A stretch of DNA of 64,000 nucleotides from a virus, in the IMG/VR virus record IMGVR_UViG_3300042559_002030, positions 41,444-105,443 of that record; one strand, written 5' to 3'. The notes beneath the pieces were generated by a model, which searched no databases, had not been told where the DNA came from, and saw only the letters and a program-made list of their open reading frames with translations. Made by a program: the position numbers and the translations under genes. Of this stretch, positions 40,538 to 49,246 are shown one piece after another; the stretch's first letter is position 1; each line of letters opens with the position of its first letter.

Positions 40538-41943
40538 GCCTGCTTGATTTGTCCAAGTAATTGTTTTAGTTTAGCACTTTGTACATCTGCTGTGATTTTG
40601 CTTATTTCGCCTGTGTCGCTGTCAATCTTTTCTGTTGGATTGTTGATGCGACTTTGCGGCTTGATGCTGTCGTAAATGCTGGGCTTTTTAACGGATCCGC
40701 TGCTGTTGTCATCATCACCGCCGTTGTCTGTGATGCGCATGGTGTCAATGTTGTACTCTAGATCGACCTTTTGTCCAACACCGGTACTGCTGCGACTTTT
40801 CATACACTGTATCTGATACTTGCCGCGTTCTTTCATGGCACGACTGGTAAAGATACCAAACACATTGTCTGCTGTGTTGATCTTTGAGATACCACCGGAT
40901 ATGTGACTGTGATCAAATTCAATTTCTTCCACAGCCGATCGATTCAACTGCGATGCTGTTACAAACAACACATTCAATTCTTTGGCCAGGTTGCGCAGTT
41001 CTTCACTCACATACTTGTCTTTGACAAACAAGTCGTTGGGACTGACTTTGGCACTGACCGGCATCAGCAGGTCCAGATAGTCGCACATGATAAAATCCAC
41101 ACGGATACCAGTTTGTATCTGTACTTCTTTGATGTAACTTCTAATGTCGTTGATGTTGCTCTGTGCCGGCAAGGCCTTGACGCGATACTGACCAAACTTC
41201 TTACCAGTCATTTTGACTTTTAATGTTGCTGTATCAATATCCTTGCGAATGTCCTTGGTACTCATGTTGGTCAACATGGCGTCAGTTCTCAAACTGGTAA
41301 GTTCTTCACTCAATTCAAGACTGATATACACACCCGAAAGTCCTTGCTGTAACCAGTTCAATGCAATGTTCATCATTACCAAACTTTTGCCTGATCCTGA
41401 GCCACCGGCAAAAATGTTCAGTTCGCCACGACTGAATCCACCATACAACAACTTGTCCACTTGTGGCCAACCTGTGCTTACTTGTCCACCTGAATTGAAG
41501 TATCGATTAATTCGAGCAGCAGGATCAGCAAAGTAATCAGTGCCCATGTCTTTTGTTAGACTGATCTGTACTGCATCTTTGATCAGTTTTTCTACAGGAT
41601 CATACTCGCCTTTTTCCAATAGGTCAGCACTTTTTAAAATGGCCCGCTCAAGTTCTTGACGTCTAGTAAACGCTTCAAACTCAGTCATGAACCACTCGTA
41701 GTGTCCTTCGTTCAGGTCTGGCACTGCGGCCAGTTTAACTCCGGTTGTGGCCGAGATTTGTGTGCGATCCGGCAAGGTCTTGTGTTTTTCAGAATGCTCT
41801 TTGATGAACTCTGCTGCTGGTCTTAGACTGCGATCAAAGTTGGCCGGATTATAAATGTTCTGTACCCGCACATAGCTGGCAGCATCTTCCAGCATCATTT
41901 CCAGAAACAATCTCTGTACATCTAATCCGTATTCTTTAAGCAT
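40534..41943 (-). CDS. Replicative DnaB-like helicase (gp41-like)
   Basis: 469 residues. RecA-type ATPase with Walker A GGSGSGKS, Walker B-like RVDFIMCDYLDL, the Gln sensor TASQLNR and the arginine-finger region MKSRSSTGVGQKVD. N-terminal helical domain for hexamer and primase contact. Unwinds the lagging-strand template at phage forks, like T4 gp41 (475 residues). Overlaps the primase gene by 8 bases; the AT-rich cassette A-D follows in the same transcript. Confidence 0.95.
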   Translation of the reverse strand: MLKEYGLDVQRLFLEMMLEDAASYVRVQNIYNPANFDRSLRPAAEFIKEHSEKHKTLPDRTQISATTGVKLAAVPDLNEGHYEWFMTEFEAFTRRQELERAILKSADLLEKGEYDPVEKLIKDAVQISLTKDMGTDYFADPAARINRYFNSGGQVSTGWPQVDKLLYGGFSRGELNIFAGGSGSGKSLVMMNIALNWLQQGLSGVYISLELSEELTSLRTDAMLTNMSTKDIRKDIDTATLKVKMTGKKFGQYRVKALPAQSNINDIRSYIKEVQIQTGIRVDFIMCDYLDLLMPVSAKVSPNDLFVKDKYVSEELRNLAKELNVLFVTASQLNRSAVEEIEFDHSHISGGISKINTADNVFGIFTSRAMKERGKYQIQCMKSRSSTGVGQKVDLEYNIDTMRITDNGGDDDNSSGSVKKPSIYDSIKPQSRINNPTEKIDSDTGEISKITADVQSAKLKQLLGQIKQA

Positions 41944-42928
41944 CTAGTAGTTCTCTTGGTCTGTTGATTTTCTTTTCAAGTTGTCGTTTCCGCAACTCAA
42001 TTTTTATCTTACTTGTCTCTCTTGATTGCAGTATAGTTAGCAAGGTTGGCAGCTTTCCCCACAGTTTCACAGCGTCATTGACGTCTTTTACTTGGTCTGG
42101 CCAATCAGGAATACTCACTGCCCACCCCAACTCTACTGCACGGTCTATCAGTGCAAGTCCTGCTGAATCTTGATCCGGCACCACTGTGACATCGCGACCT
42201 AAACTGCGTATCAATCTTACCTGCTCGTCACTTATCTCATTGTGCATCACTGCCAGCCCACCAATGCATAACGCATCAAAGATGCCTTCGGTCACAATCA
42301 CATGTTGCCATCCTGTTTGCTGTAGATCCATGCCAAACACATAGCCCCGGGGCATGTCATTGATGTAGCGTGGATTACGATTGTCTAAAAATCGTATTGT
42401 ACTGCCTACAACTCGGTTGTTGTATGTGAATGGCACTACAACACCTTCCCTGAAACCCGGCTGTACTACCATTACAGGATAATCTTCTGGCACATGTCTG
42501 CTTTGTAGGTATGCCCATTCTTTAGGAGTATCGGGTGTTACAAAATCTACAAAATCAGGAAGATCTGCTTCTTTGAATTCTATTGGTGCCAACTGGTTCC
42601 ACACACGCTGACGATCCTCCAGCATGCCTTCCATGCTGCGATGGCGCATGCTTTCAAGATTGATTTGATTGATGTCGTTTTCTGGAACGCCTAACCATTC
42701 AAGCAGTCGACGTGCTTTGAAACTGATATTGCGTCCCAGTATGAAACTTGCAGTGTATCCACAGTTGAAGCAGTGATAACTCCAGCCTTGTTCGGAAAGT
42801 TTAATGCCGCCTCTGCTTCTGCGATCTGGTGTGTTGCCGTTGTGTACGCAACAGGGTGCATTGAAACTGAGCCATCCAGAACTAGACTGTTTTCTTTTTG
42901 CAGGTAAAAATGCCAACACATCAATCAT
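41936..42928 (-). CDS. DNA primase (gp61-like)
   Basis: 330 residues. Zinc-ribbon domain with CCVHN...CFNCGY (about 26-59), RNA-polymerase core with SMRHRSMEG, TOPRIM domain with VTEGIFDAL, VPDQDSAG and DVNDAV metal-binding motifs. Makes RNA primers with the gp41 helicase. Length close to T4 gp61 (342). Promoter at 42935-42963 lies just upstream. Confidence 0.93.
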   Translation of the reverse strand: MIDVLAFLPAKRKQSSSGWLSFNAPCCVHNGNTPDRRSRGGIKLSEQGWSYHCFNCGYTASFILGRNISFKARRLLEWLGVPENDINQINLESMRHRSMEGMLEDRQRVWNQLAPIEFKEADLPDFVDFVTPDTPKEWAYLQSRHVPEDYPVMVVQPGFREGVVVPFTYNNRVVGSTIRFLDNRNPRYINDMPRGYVFGMDLQQTGWQHVIVTEGIFDALCIGGLAVMHNEISDEQVRLIRSLGRDVTVVPDQDSAGLALIDRAVELGWAVSIPDWPDQVKDVNDAVKLWGKLPTLLTILQSRETSKIKIELRKRQLEKKINRPRELLDA

Positions 42929-42934
42929 GTTAGT

Positions 42935-42963
42935 ATTATAACATGTTTTACTGCAACAATCAA
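42935..42963 (-). promoter_or_regulatory. Sigma70 promoter of the primase-helicase operon
   Basis: TTGATT, 17-base spacer, TATAAT on the minus strand; -10 lies 7 bases before the gp61 ATG, so the transcript is nearly leaderless. Would drive gp61, gp41 and the radical SAM cassette. Confidence 0.7.
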
Positions 42964-42974
42964 CTTGTTTTGGT

Positions 42975-44087
42975 TTAACGGTATTTTATATTTTCCACAT
43001 ACCCAGTGGACACTATCACAGCAATTGACAGCATGGTGTAGGGATTTGGACGATATCCTGAGCCGCCTGACACCAAATTGATATCAGTCACAATGCCATT
43101 TTCTCCGATGGTGGATGTTGCAGTGGCGCCTGCACCATTGCCCACAAATGTAATCAGCGGTGGAGCTTGGTAGCCGAATCCAGGGTTGGTAATAGATACA
43201 CTGGTGACAACTCCGTCAGTTACCACAGCATTGGCTGTGGCTGCCACTCCAAAGTTTGTTCCGTTGATGCCAGTGGTGGTCACACTGTTGTTGAAACACA
43301 GGCGCAACAAGGGATGCCATCCAATCACTGTCATATGAATAGTTTCGGTTGCATTCAAGTACTGTGTAGACGGTGTCACATTGTACCAGATGCTTTGATA
43401 TGTTTCTGCTGCCTGTGCTTTGATAGTGCCGGTGTAGCCAATCAGGTCCATCTGTATGCTGGTCACTGGGCCCATGGGTTCAATCTGACTGCTGAAATAT
43501 TCAGTGCTCTGATACGGTGTGGTTGATCCGATGAATTGACCGGCCTGCAGGGCCCAATCTGGATATTGTGATCCACTGCTGCCACCATAACTGGTCTGCG
43601 CTGACAGATTAACAGTGGGAATTGTTAATTCAACACTGGGCACAAACTCTGGATATACGCTGTCTACAATGTCAACTGGTGCTCTAGCGCCAGCTTGAGC
43701 ATCAGTAAACACTGCTTCTGTTAGATTGCCACTGGCTCGCACAATACTGTAGCCTGCTGGCTGTGCCTGTACAACATCCAGATCAGCTGGAGTCAGTGTT
43801 ACTTTGGCACGACCATAAGCAGCATTGATAATGACCATGTCTTTTTGTGCCAGTACTTCTGCGCCGTTTTGACTGACAATTCTGAATGTCAGTGCGCTGC
43901 CGGTGATGTTTACAGGTTTTTCATCTTGATTGATGAATTCAAACAACACCACATTGTCAACACCTTTGTTAATTGTTAGTTTTTTAGCATACACAGGATC
44001 GTACCTCAGATTGAAATAAGCACCACTGGTGTCAGGAGTTAGAACTCTAATTACTTGCTGGTAAAGGTATACAGTGGTTGAATACAT
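42975..44087 (-). CDS. Virion structural protein (baseplate upper/BppU-like)
   Basis: 370 residues, beta-rich. N-terminal part NITGSALTFRIV...ILAQKDMV and VTLTPADLDVVQAQPAGYSIVRASGN is like the Ig-type domain of baseplate BppU proteins and cyanophage virion proteins. C-terminal Gly-rich repeats NPGFGYQAPPLITFVGNG and GGSGYRPNPY resemble beta-solenoid tail modules. Role in the baseplate or tail is likely from composition and neighbours. Confidence 0.78.
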   Translation of the reverse strand: MYSTTVYLYQQVIRVLTPDTSGAYFNLRYDPVYAKKLTINKGVDNVVLFEFINQDEKPVNITGSALTFRIVSQNGAEVLAQKDMVIINAAYGRAKVTLTPADLDVVQAQPAGYSIVRASGNLTEAVFTDAQAGARAPVDIVDSVYPEFVPSVELTIPTVNLSAQTSYGGSSGSQYPDWALQAGQFIGSTTPYQSTEYFSSQIEPMGPVTSIQMDLIGYTGTIKAQAAETYQSIWYNVTPSTQYLNATETIHMTVIGWHPLLRLCFNNSVTTTGINGTNFGVAATANAVVTDGVVTSVSITNPGFGYQAPPLITFVGNGAGATATSTIGENGIVTDINLVSGGSGYRPNPYTMLSIAVIVSTGYVENIKYR

Positions 44088-44164
44088 ATGATGTATTTAG
44101 CGCCAACAAATAGCAAACGAAGACTCTTTGGAATCGACCAAAATGCTAGTGTATAAATATCCAG

Positions 44165-44542
44165 ATGGGCAACGATATCTTTACAAAACTAACTGAACAG
44201 TATCCGTTTATCACGCTGTGCGTGTATTCATCTACGGAATATGTGGGGATCGTTCAGAATCAAGATGCCGCAATCACTACCATATACGACTTTGGCAGCA
44301 TACACGATTCTGCAATGAAACAGAAGTTTTTGGAGTTGGCCAATATATGGTGGTGGGAAAGCAATCGCAGCATTCCCATCAACATTTTTCTGAAAAAAGA
44401 CTGGGAAATGTTCAAGCCTTGCCTGCGCACATTTGCCAACAAAGACCTAGAAATCTTGCACGGACCTGTGTGTAGTCTTGCAGACATTGCACTGAAGAAG
44501 GGCAAAAGAAAAAGTATTACTCTTGTGCGGCGGATGGAGTAA
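44165..44542 (+). CDS. Conserved hypothetical phage protein
   Basis: 125 residues from ATG at 44165. FITLCVYSSTEYVGIVQNQD, WWWESNRSIPINIFLKKDWEMFKPC and KKGKRKSITLVRR match an unassigned T4-like cyanophage family as far as I recall. TATAAATA (44152-44159) ends 5 bases before the ATG and no ribosome site is present. A short, in another frame, upstream ATG (44143) codes MLVYKYPDG, which I remember as the usual start of this family, so a frameshift is possible. Its 3' end overlaps the convergent DnaE-like gene by 26 bases. Confidence 0.72.
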   Translation: MGNDIFTKLTEQYPFITLCVYSSTEYVGIVQNQDAAITTIYDFGSIHDSAMKQKFLELANIWWWESNRSIPINIFLKKDWEMFKPCLRTFANKDLEILHGPVCSLADIALKKGKRKSITLVRRME

Positions 44543-45095
44543 GCAGATTCATGTGTAGTGCTACCAAGGCTGCGTAACTAACAGCGTGGCTTTTTTTAAA
44601 TGTGTAGCCTCTGCTTTCGTCACCGTCCCACACTGTTTCAAACACAGTGCTCCAGGGCTGTCGTTGCAAGTGTGCTTTGCCCGGACGGATGATACTGATA
44701 AATGCTGCCATTCGTGGAATCGAATCTGGCTGCATTTCCGTTAACAAGTCTGTGTAGTTGCCGACGTGCGCTAGTTGTTTTGCCCACGCAGAGTCTTGCC
44801 ACAGTCTGCTCCATGTAGGCTCCGTGGCCACAGCAGTGGCATAGTGTTCAGGACTGGTGATAAGCTGATAAACACTCATGTTCAATAGGTCAATTTTAAA
44901 ATAGCCCAGCTGTTCTGCGGTTTCGTAATCAATGGCTGCACAACGATTCACAGGGTCCAGCGGAATGTCTGTTACATAAACACCAGAATTGTGTCGACGT
45001 ACCTGTCCTTGATGCAGTTGCCGTGCCGGTGTATGCCGAATCAATTCCAACAGCTGATTACGATCAGCAAAGTCAATGTCAATGTCTGCGCTCAT
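44517..45095 (-). CDS. Bacterial DNA polymerase III alpha-like fragment protein
   Basis: 192 residues from ATG at 45095. MSADIDIDFADRN carries a D-x-D like the catalytic PDxDxDF of DnaE; SGVYVTDIPLDP and AAIDYETAEQLGYFKIDLLN resemble the palm and following linker; DSIPRMAAFISIIRPGKAHL and the YTFKKSHAVSYAALVALHMNLL region match the DnaE FKKSHAxxYA fingers motif. It is a small fraction of DnaE (about 1160 residues), so a polymerase is unlikely; it may be a retained nucleotide- or DNA-binding piece. Unassigned relatives occur in T4-like phages. Confidence 0.7.
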   Translation of the reverse strand: MSADIDIDFADRNQLLELIRHTPARQLHQGQVRRHNSGVYVTDIPLDPVNRCAAIDYETAEQLGYFKIDLLNMSVYQLITSPEHYATAVATEPTWSRLWQDSAWAKQLAHVGNYTDLLTEMQPDSIPRMAAFISIIRPGKAHLQRQPWSTVFETVWDGDESRGYTFKKSHAVSYAALVALHMNLLTPSAAQE

Positions 45096-45150
45096 CGTTG
45101 TACCAAAGCAGTTATTATGTCCAGTTGTTCCTGTGCCCGTGCCACTGTGG

Positions 45151-45435
45151 CTAAGCCACAGCAGGATGTTGTCTGGCCAATTCTTCCAGGCGCTTTTCTT
45201 GTTCCATTCGACGACGTGCCCACTGGACAGCTTCCTGTGTTGGACCGTCAAGACTTATCTGCGTATGGCTGCTGGACAAGGCCAGCCAGCTGACACCGTC
45301 ATACACTTCTATATTTTTTAAATTTGTATTGTACCGTAATATTCCAGCACTCTGAGATCCCGGGCTTATATACGGCTGCATAGAGCTGCCGCCTGTGGTC
45401 ACTAGTCCCGGACCGGGTATTATTCCATGAATCAT
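45151..45435 (-). CDS. Small virion-type protein
   Basis: 94 residues: Gly-rich start (IHGIIPGPGLVTTGGSSMQPYI), then SAGILRYNTNLKNIEVYDGVSWLAL, a beta-tail module common in phage structural proteins, then a charged helix. One base from the 45437 gene. Probably a tail accessory protein by context. Confidence 0.72.
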   Translation of the reverse strand: MIHGIIPGPGLVTTGGSSMQPYISPGSQSAGILRYNTNLKNIEVYDGVSWLALSSSHTQISLDGPTQEAVQWARRRMEQEKRLEELARQHPAVA

Positions 45436-45436
45436 G

Positions 45437-46111
45437 TTACCATCCTGCTTGTGTTAGTATTTCTTTGGCATACTCTTGATCCGACGGGTAGTCTTGAAAT
45501 CGTTTCTGCCAATGATCCACGTCTATGTACGGATACACTATGGCAATCTGTTCAGCATTGAGTTCACTCAAAAACTTCTGTCCAGATTCACTGTTGAAGA
45601 TTATCCACGGACTGATCCTGCCTGCTGTGACTGCATAGATCATTGCGTTGGTACCGCCATAACGCAAACAATCATGCGGTGGATTGCCGGTCTTTTCTGA
45701 CCAATCAATGCCAAACTCCATTGCTCGGGCCAGGGCATCTGTCACACTTTCCACACGCAGATAAAAAGTCAAGTACTCGGTGTAAACTACATCACGACAC
45801 CAGTGATCAATTTTTTTATTTTGTTTCAGTACCCATTCCATAAATCTTGCAGGATTGACAGCACGGATATCAACACAATAACGACCGAACTTCACAAATG
45901 CTTTGTAGTACGGGCTTTCACAAAAATCATCATAGGTTTTTAATTTGGCACTGCCTTGTGTCATTTCAAAGAATTTGATATATGCTTGGAACCCCAATTC
46001 CACACCGCGCTCGGCTCGTTCTTGTCTGCGTCTGCGTGGCTCACAGCTATGCACAGTGAGACTTGTTTCTTTGACAAAGTCTTTACGACAAAACTGACAG
46101 GTGTATTTCAT
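45437..46111 (-). CDS. Zinc-finger conserved phage protein
   Basis: 224 residues. N-terminal CQFCRKDFVKETSLTVHSC forms a Cys/His zinc finger; then RRRRQERAERG and a helical body with GTNAMIYAVTAGRISPW near the end. Cyanophage relatives are unassigned, but the DNA-facing finger and its position beside replication-recombination genes fit a nucleic-acid binding factor. Coupled by ATGA to 46108. Confidence 0.8.
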   Translation of the reverse strand: MKYTCQFCRKDFVKETSLTVHSCEPRRRRQERAERGVELGFQAYIKFFEMTQGSAKLKTYDDFCESPYYKAFVKFGRYCVDIRAVNPARFMEWVLKQNKKIDHWCRDVVYTEYLTFYLRVESVTDALARAMEFGIDWSEKTGNPPHDCLRYGGTNAMIYAVTAGRISPWIIFNSESGQKFLSELNAEQIAIVYPYIDVDHWQKRFQDYPSDQEYAKEILTQAGW

Positions 46112-46557
46112 TTTTTAGTTTCTTGACCCATCAACTTAAGGTGCTCGTCAATTTGTTTTTTGCTGGTAATTGATGCCAGCACAGCAATGTCGTCATCTTT
46201 CATTTCTGGATATATTTCTGCCAACTGTCGACGAATGCTGCTGGCGCCTGGCTCTTTCTTTTTGGGAGCGATCCAGTTGTGTCTTGGTGTGCCCATGTCT
46301 GGACTAACTGTTGTTGCACAGAGCCATTGTAGTTTGGGATGTTTTCCCATTGCAAAAAAGTTTTTGTTGAGTCGTTCATTGGTGGCAATGAGATAGAACT
46401 CTTGCAGTTCTCGTGAACCTTCTACAGCACTGCCCCAACGCAGCATTAAAAATGTTGAGAACTTCTTGCGCTCGTCATCGGTCAACTCGTCATAGAATCC
46501 ACGATTCTTTTGATCGAACTGCCGCATCTCGTTGCCAATGTTTAGTTTATCGCTCAT
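46108..46557 (-). CDS. Possible clamp-loader small subunit (gp62-like)
   Basis: 149 residues from ATG at 46557, overlapped with the stop of the upstream gene (TAATG). The order of segments (KKFSTFLMLRWGS, LIATNERLNKNFF, LQWLCATTVSP, RHNWIAPKKK, then a helical tail) resembles T4 gp62, the small clamp-loader subunit, as remembered; the similarity is weak. If correct, gp44 and gp45 genes would be expected outside the window. Otherwise a conserved unassigned protein. Confidence 0.5.
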   Translation of the reverse strand: MSDKLNIGNEMRQFDQKNRGFYDELTDDERKKFSTFLMLRWGSAVEGSRELQEFYLIATNERLNKNFFAMGKHPKLQWLCATTVSPDMGTPRHNWIAPKKKEPGASSIRRQLAEIYPEMKDDDIAVLASITSKKQIDEHLKLMGQETKK

Positions 46558-47060
46558 TACCAAGCTCGCGAATAGTCAACAATTTCACAATTGCGGCTGA
46601 TGTCTTTGACAAAGTAAACACACTCGGGCTTGGGACCATCTGAAATAGGAACACACAACATCTGTCCGTTTTTTAGTTTGGGGGCATACCATGCCACTTC
46701 ATGATACACATCCACAATCTCAATGGTGGGAAAACTTGGGCGGAAACTACTAAGCGGGTTGAATTCAAACACTTTAAACCCACGATCATTGATGCTGGTC
46801 AAAGGCAACACTTCGAGATCACCCACGTCCGGTTCGCCGATCAACACTTGCCAGTCCATGGGCATGCGTATCTTGTGCTCGCCAATTTTTAATACCAGTG
46901 CAGGAGCGTTGAAACTTTCGAGAAAAATCAATGGAATATAATGATAGTCGGGATCTCTAGGATCACTGTTGTCAAATATAGCAAATCTCATGTCATCAAC
47001 TTCTTCCGGAAGATGATCAAGATCAAAGAATGTGTTTGTGTCTAATTGTAGAATTCGCAT
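46557..47060 (-). CDS. Conserved hypothetical phage protein
   Basis: 167 residues, strand-rich (LIFLESFNAPALVLKIGEHKIRMPMDWQVLIGEPDVGDLEVLPL). A conserved unassigned family in T4-like marine phages, next to clamp-loader or UvsW-type genes. First gene behind the promoter at 47067-47094. No motif of function seen. Confidence 0.78.
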   Translation of the reverse strand: MRILQLDTNTFFDLDHLPEEVDDMRFAIFDNSDPRDPDYHYIPLIFLESFNAPALVLKIGEHKIRMPMDWQVLIGEPDVGDLEVLPLTSINDRGFKVFEFNPLSSFRPSFPTIEIVDVYHEVAWYAPKLKNGQMLCVPISDGPKPECVYFVKDISRNCEIVDYSRAW

Positions 47061-47066
47061 GTTGTT

Positions 47067-47094
47067 ATTATAGCAGGTTTGTTAGAAATCGCAA
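47067..47094 (-). promoter_or_regulatory. Sigma70 promoter
   Basis: TTGCGA, 16-base spacer, TATAAT on the minus strand; the -10 is 6 bases before the ATG at 47060, so a nearly leaderless start. Confidence 0.6.
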
Positions 47095-47097
47095 CCT

Positions 47098-48558
47098 TTA
47101 TTTCCACTCTAACTTTTCCTGTGAGAAGGGATAGTTGGCATCTCTGTAGAATACTTTTCGTTTGGTCAAGTGACGCTTGGCAAATTTACAAGTGCTGGTC
47201 ACATCCCAGATCTGGACGTGATCCTTGTCTTCTGCTTTTCTAATACCTCGCCCAATACTTTGTATAACGCGAACAAAGCTCTTTCCGGGCTCCACAAGAA
47301 CCAAATTAAAAATCCTAGGGATATTAATACCCACAGCGGCCACACCGTAAGTCGCCACAATAATCTTGCCAGTGCTTGTTGCAATTTCGTCATATTCTTC
47401 CTGCCTTTTAGTTCCTTTGGTGGCACCCGACACAAATACTGCTCGGTCTCCCAGTAGTTCAACCAGCGCATGGCCAGCTGCCACACGATCCACCAACACC
47501 AGAGTATTCCCAGTGTCATTTACTTGTGTTACCAATCCAGAAATGGCTGCAAGTCTATCAGGATCTTCTAATAAAAACTTCAACTCACTTTGATAGTTTG
47601 AAAATTCTGCATGATCGACCAGCTGCACAATGTTCACATGACACTGCGCCAACACACCACGATCCTGTAGTTCGCTGGCACTGAGTTGATTAATAACTGG
47701 ACCTAGACTACACTTCAGCGCTTGAAACTCAAATGGTTCTTTGGGCACAGTTCCAGTCAAGCCCCATCGAATTGGCACTCTAGACATGACTCCGGTCAGC
47801 AGAGTTTTGAGAGCGTCGGCCTTGGCCATGTGTACTTCGTCAACCATGACACACACCACATCTTCAATGAAGTCCTGTATGGTAATGTCTGCTACACCAG
47901 CTTTGGTATTCTTCATCAACACATTTAAACTTTGCCAAGTGCATATCGTGTGTGTGCGACCATGTTCTTTACGGTCGCCAAAGTACACACCCACATCCAG
48001 GCCTAAATTCACATAGTCTGCTTCAGTTTGTGTGACCAAACTTTTGTTGGGCACAATAACAATGCTACGACCATACGGCTCAATGCTCAAACTCAGCGCT
48101 GCTGTCATCAGTGTTTTGCCTGCTCCTGTGGCCACTTCTTGGATGCATTGCGGATTGCCCAAGAAAGCATTGATGATCTCAACCTGGTAGTCGCGCAGAA
48201 CAACTGGTTGTCCTGCTATCGGATGTGTTTTAGGCCATGTTTTGTGAGCAAACGAATCTTCTTTGATATGATCAAAATCAAATGTGGTTGAGTATGTGCG
48301 CTGATCGTCCAGTTCAATGTCATAGTTGAACTTTTCCAGTATGGGCACAATGTCCGGCAATAAATTTACATAGGTACTACCGCCCAATTGAAAGTAACTG
48401 ACCTTGCCATCCCATCTGCCCAGGCGCACTGCGGGCAAATATCTGGCACCAGGCACATCATATTTAAAAGCCGTGACCAACGCACGACGAACGTCGGCGT
48501 CTAGGCCTTCAATCTTGATATTGACTTCGTCTCGAATTATGATTGTGGCTGTTTTCAT
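47098..48558 (-). CDS. uvsW: UvsW-like SF2 helicase
   Basis: 486 residues (T4 UvsW 503 residues). Motifs: N-terminal Q-type region, Walker A ATGAGKT, DEAH-box-like MVDEVHMAK, motif III GLTGT, and motif VI QSIGRGIRK; an RNA or DNA-strand-exchange helicase that unwinds R-loops, branches and stalled forks, and turns off origin R-loop replication late in T4. Promoter at 48566-48594 sits in the end of the previous gene. Confidence 0.95.
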   Translation of the reverse strand: MKTATIIIRDEVNIKIEGLDADVRRALVTAFKYDVPGARYLPAVRLGRWDGKVSYFQLGGSTYVNLLPDIVPILEKFNYDIELDDQRTYSTTFDFDHIKEDSFAHKTWPKTHPIAGQPVVLRDYQVEIINAFLGNPQCIQEVATGAGKTLMTAALSLSIEPYGRSIVIVPNKSLVTQTEADYVNLGLDVGVYFGDRKEHGRTHTICTWQSLNVLMKNTKAGVADITIQDFIEDVVCVMVDEVHMAKADALKTLLTGVMSRVPIRWGLTGTVPKEPFEFQALKCSLGPVINQLSASELQDRGVLAQCHVNIVQLVDHAEFSNYQSELKFLLEDPDRLAAISGLVTQVNDTGNTLVLVDRVAAGHALVELLGDRAVFVSGATKGTKRQEEYDEIATSTGKIIVATYGVAAVGINIPRIFNLVLVEPGKSFVRVIQSIGRGIRKAEDKDHVQIWDVTSTCKFAKRHLTKRKVFYRDANYPFSQEKLEWK

Positions 48559-48559
48559 G

Positions 48560-49246
48560 TTAGTTATTATACAATTTTTTATAGGAATTCACAACCATGT
48601 CTTGAAAACTGTTATCAAAGGATTGGTGTACAATTATGTGCCAGCGCGGCTGGTCACTGTTGTTTATCACTGCATGCTGATTTGAAATATCTAACCATAA
48701 CGCTTGCCCGGGAAAAAAAGGCACTGTTCCGTGTTTGGCCATTACAAACTGGCACTCGGTGGGCTGTGTAATTGCAATGTTGATTGCTGTCAATTTGGAT
48801 ATTGCGTAATCTTGATGAATGCTTATATATCCGCCGGGTTCAAGCAACATAACTCGAATTCTTTTAAATTGACCTCCGGGCCACTTAGTGGCAAAATAAT
48901 CCACAGTCAATGGCATACATTGTTGTGCTTCACTTGTCCATACATACGGTCGATTGTCATTGTAATAACTTTCTTCACGAGTAGCATCGTAACTCTTTCC
49001 GTGTATGCAAAAACTTTTCCAGCCGCGATGTTCTCCATAATTGTCCCGATGGTCTACCAACAACAATTCAATATTTTTGATTTCGTGCAGAATATCCTGA
49101 TACGGCACTGCAATGTCTAACTGCAACCATGGCAACCCAGAAGCGTTCATTATCCACTCAAAATCAGCAGAGGGATTGTACTCCGGCAACTGCAAATTGC
49201 AGTTGGCATATTTTTTAAACATCAACTGGCTTATTTCGTATTTCAT
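48560..49246 (-). CDS. 2-oxoglutarate Fe(II) oxygenase (Asp/Asn beta-hydroxylase type)
   Basis: 228 residues, AT-rich. The iron ligands are visible as His144-x-Asp146 (GGYISIHQDYAI) and His191 (NQHAVINNSD), with Arg201 for 2-oxoglutarate, and this order fits the aspartyl/asparaginyl hydroxylase family. It would hydroxylate a protein or small molecule with O2 and 2-oxoglutarate. Third gene of the overlapping cassette 51184-48560, and overlaps the 49215 gene by 32 bases. Substrate unknown. Confidence 0.78.
   Translation of the reverse strand: MKYEISQLMFKKYANCNLQLPEYNPSADFEWIMNASGLPWLQLDIAVPYQDILHEIKNIELLLVDHRDNYGEHRGWKSFCIHGKSYDATREESYYNDNRPYVWTSEAQQCMPLTVDYFATKWPGGQFKRIRVMLLEPGGYISIHQDYAISKLTAINIAITQPTECQFVMAKHGTVPFFPGQALWLDISNQHAVINNSDQPRWHIIVHQSFDNSFQDMVVNSYKKLYNN
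48566..48594 (-). promoter_or_regulatory. Sigma70 promoter of uvsW, inside the oxygenase gene
   Basis: TTGTGA, 17-base spacer, TATAAT on the minus strand; lies within the last codons of the 2OG-oxygenase gene and 8 bases before the uvsW ATG. Confidence 0.65.
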
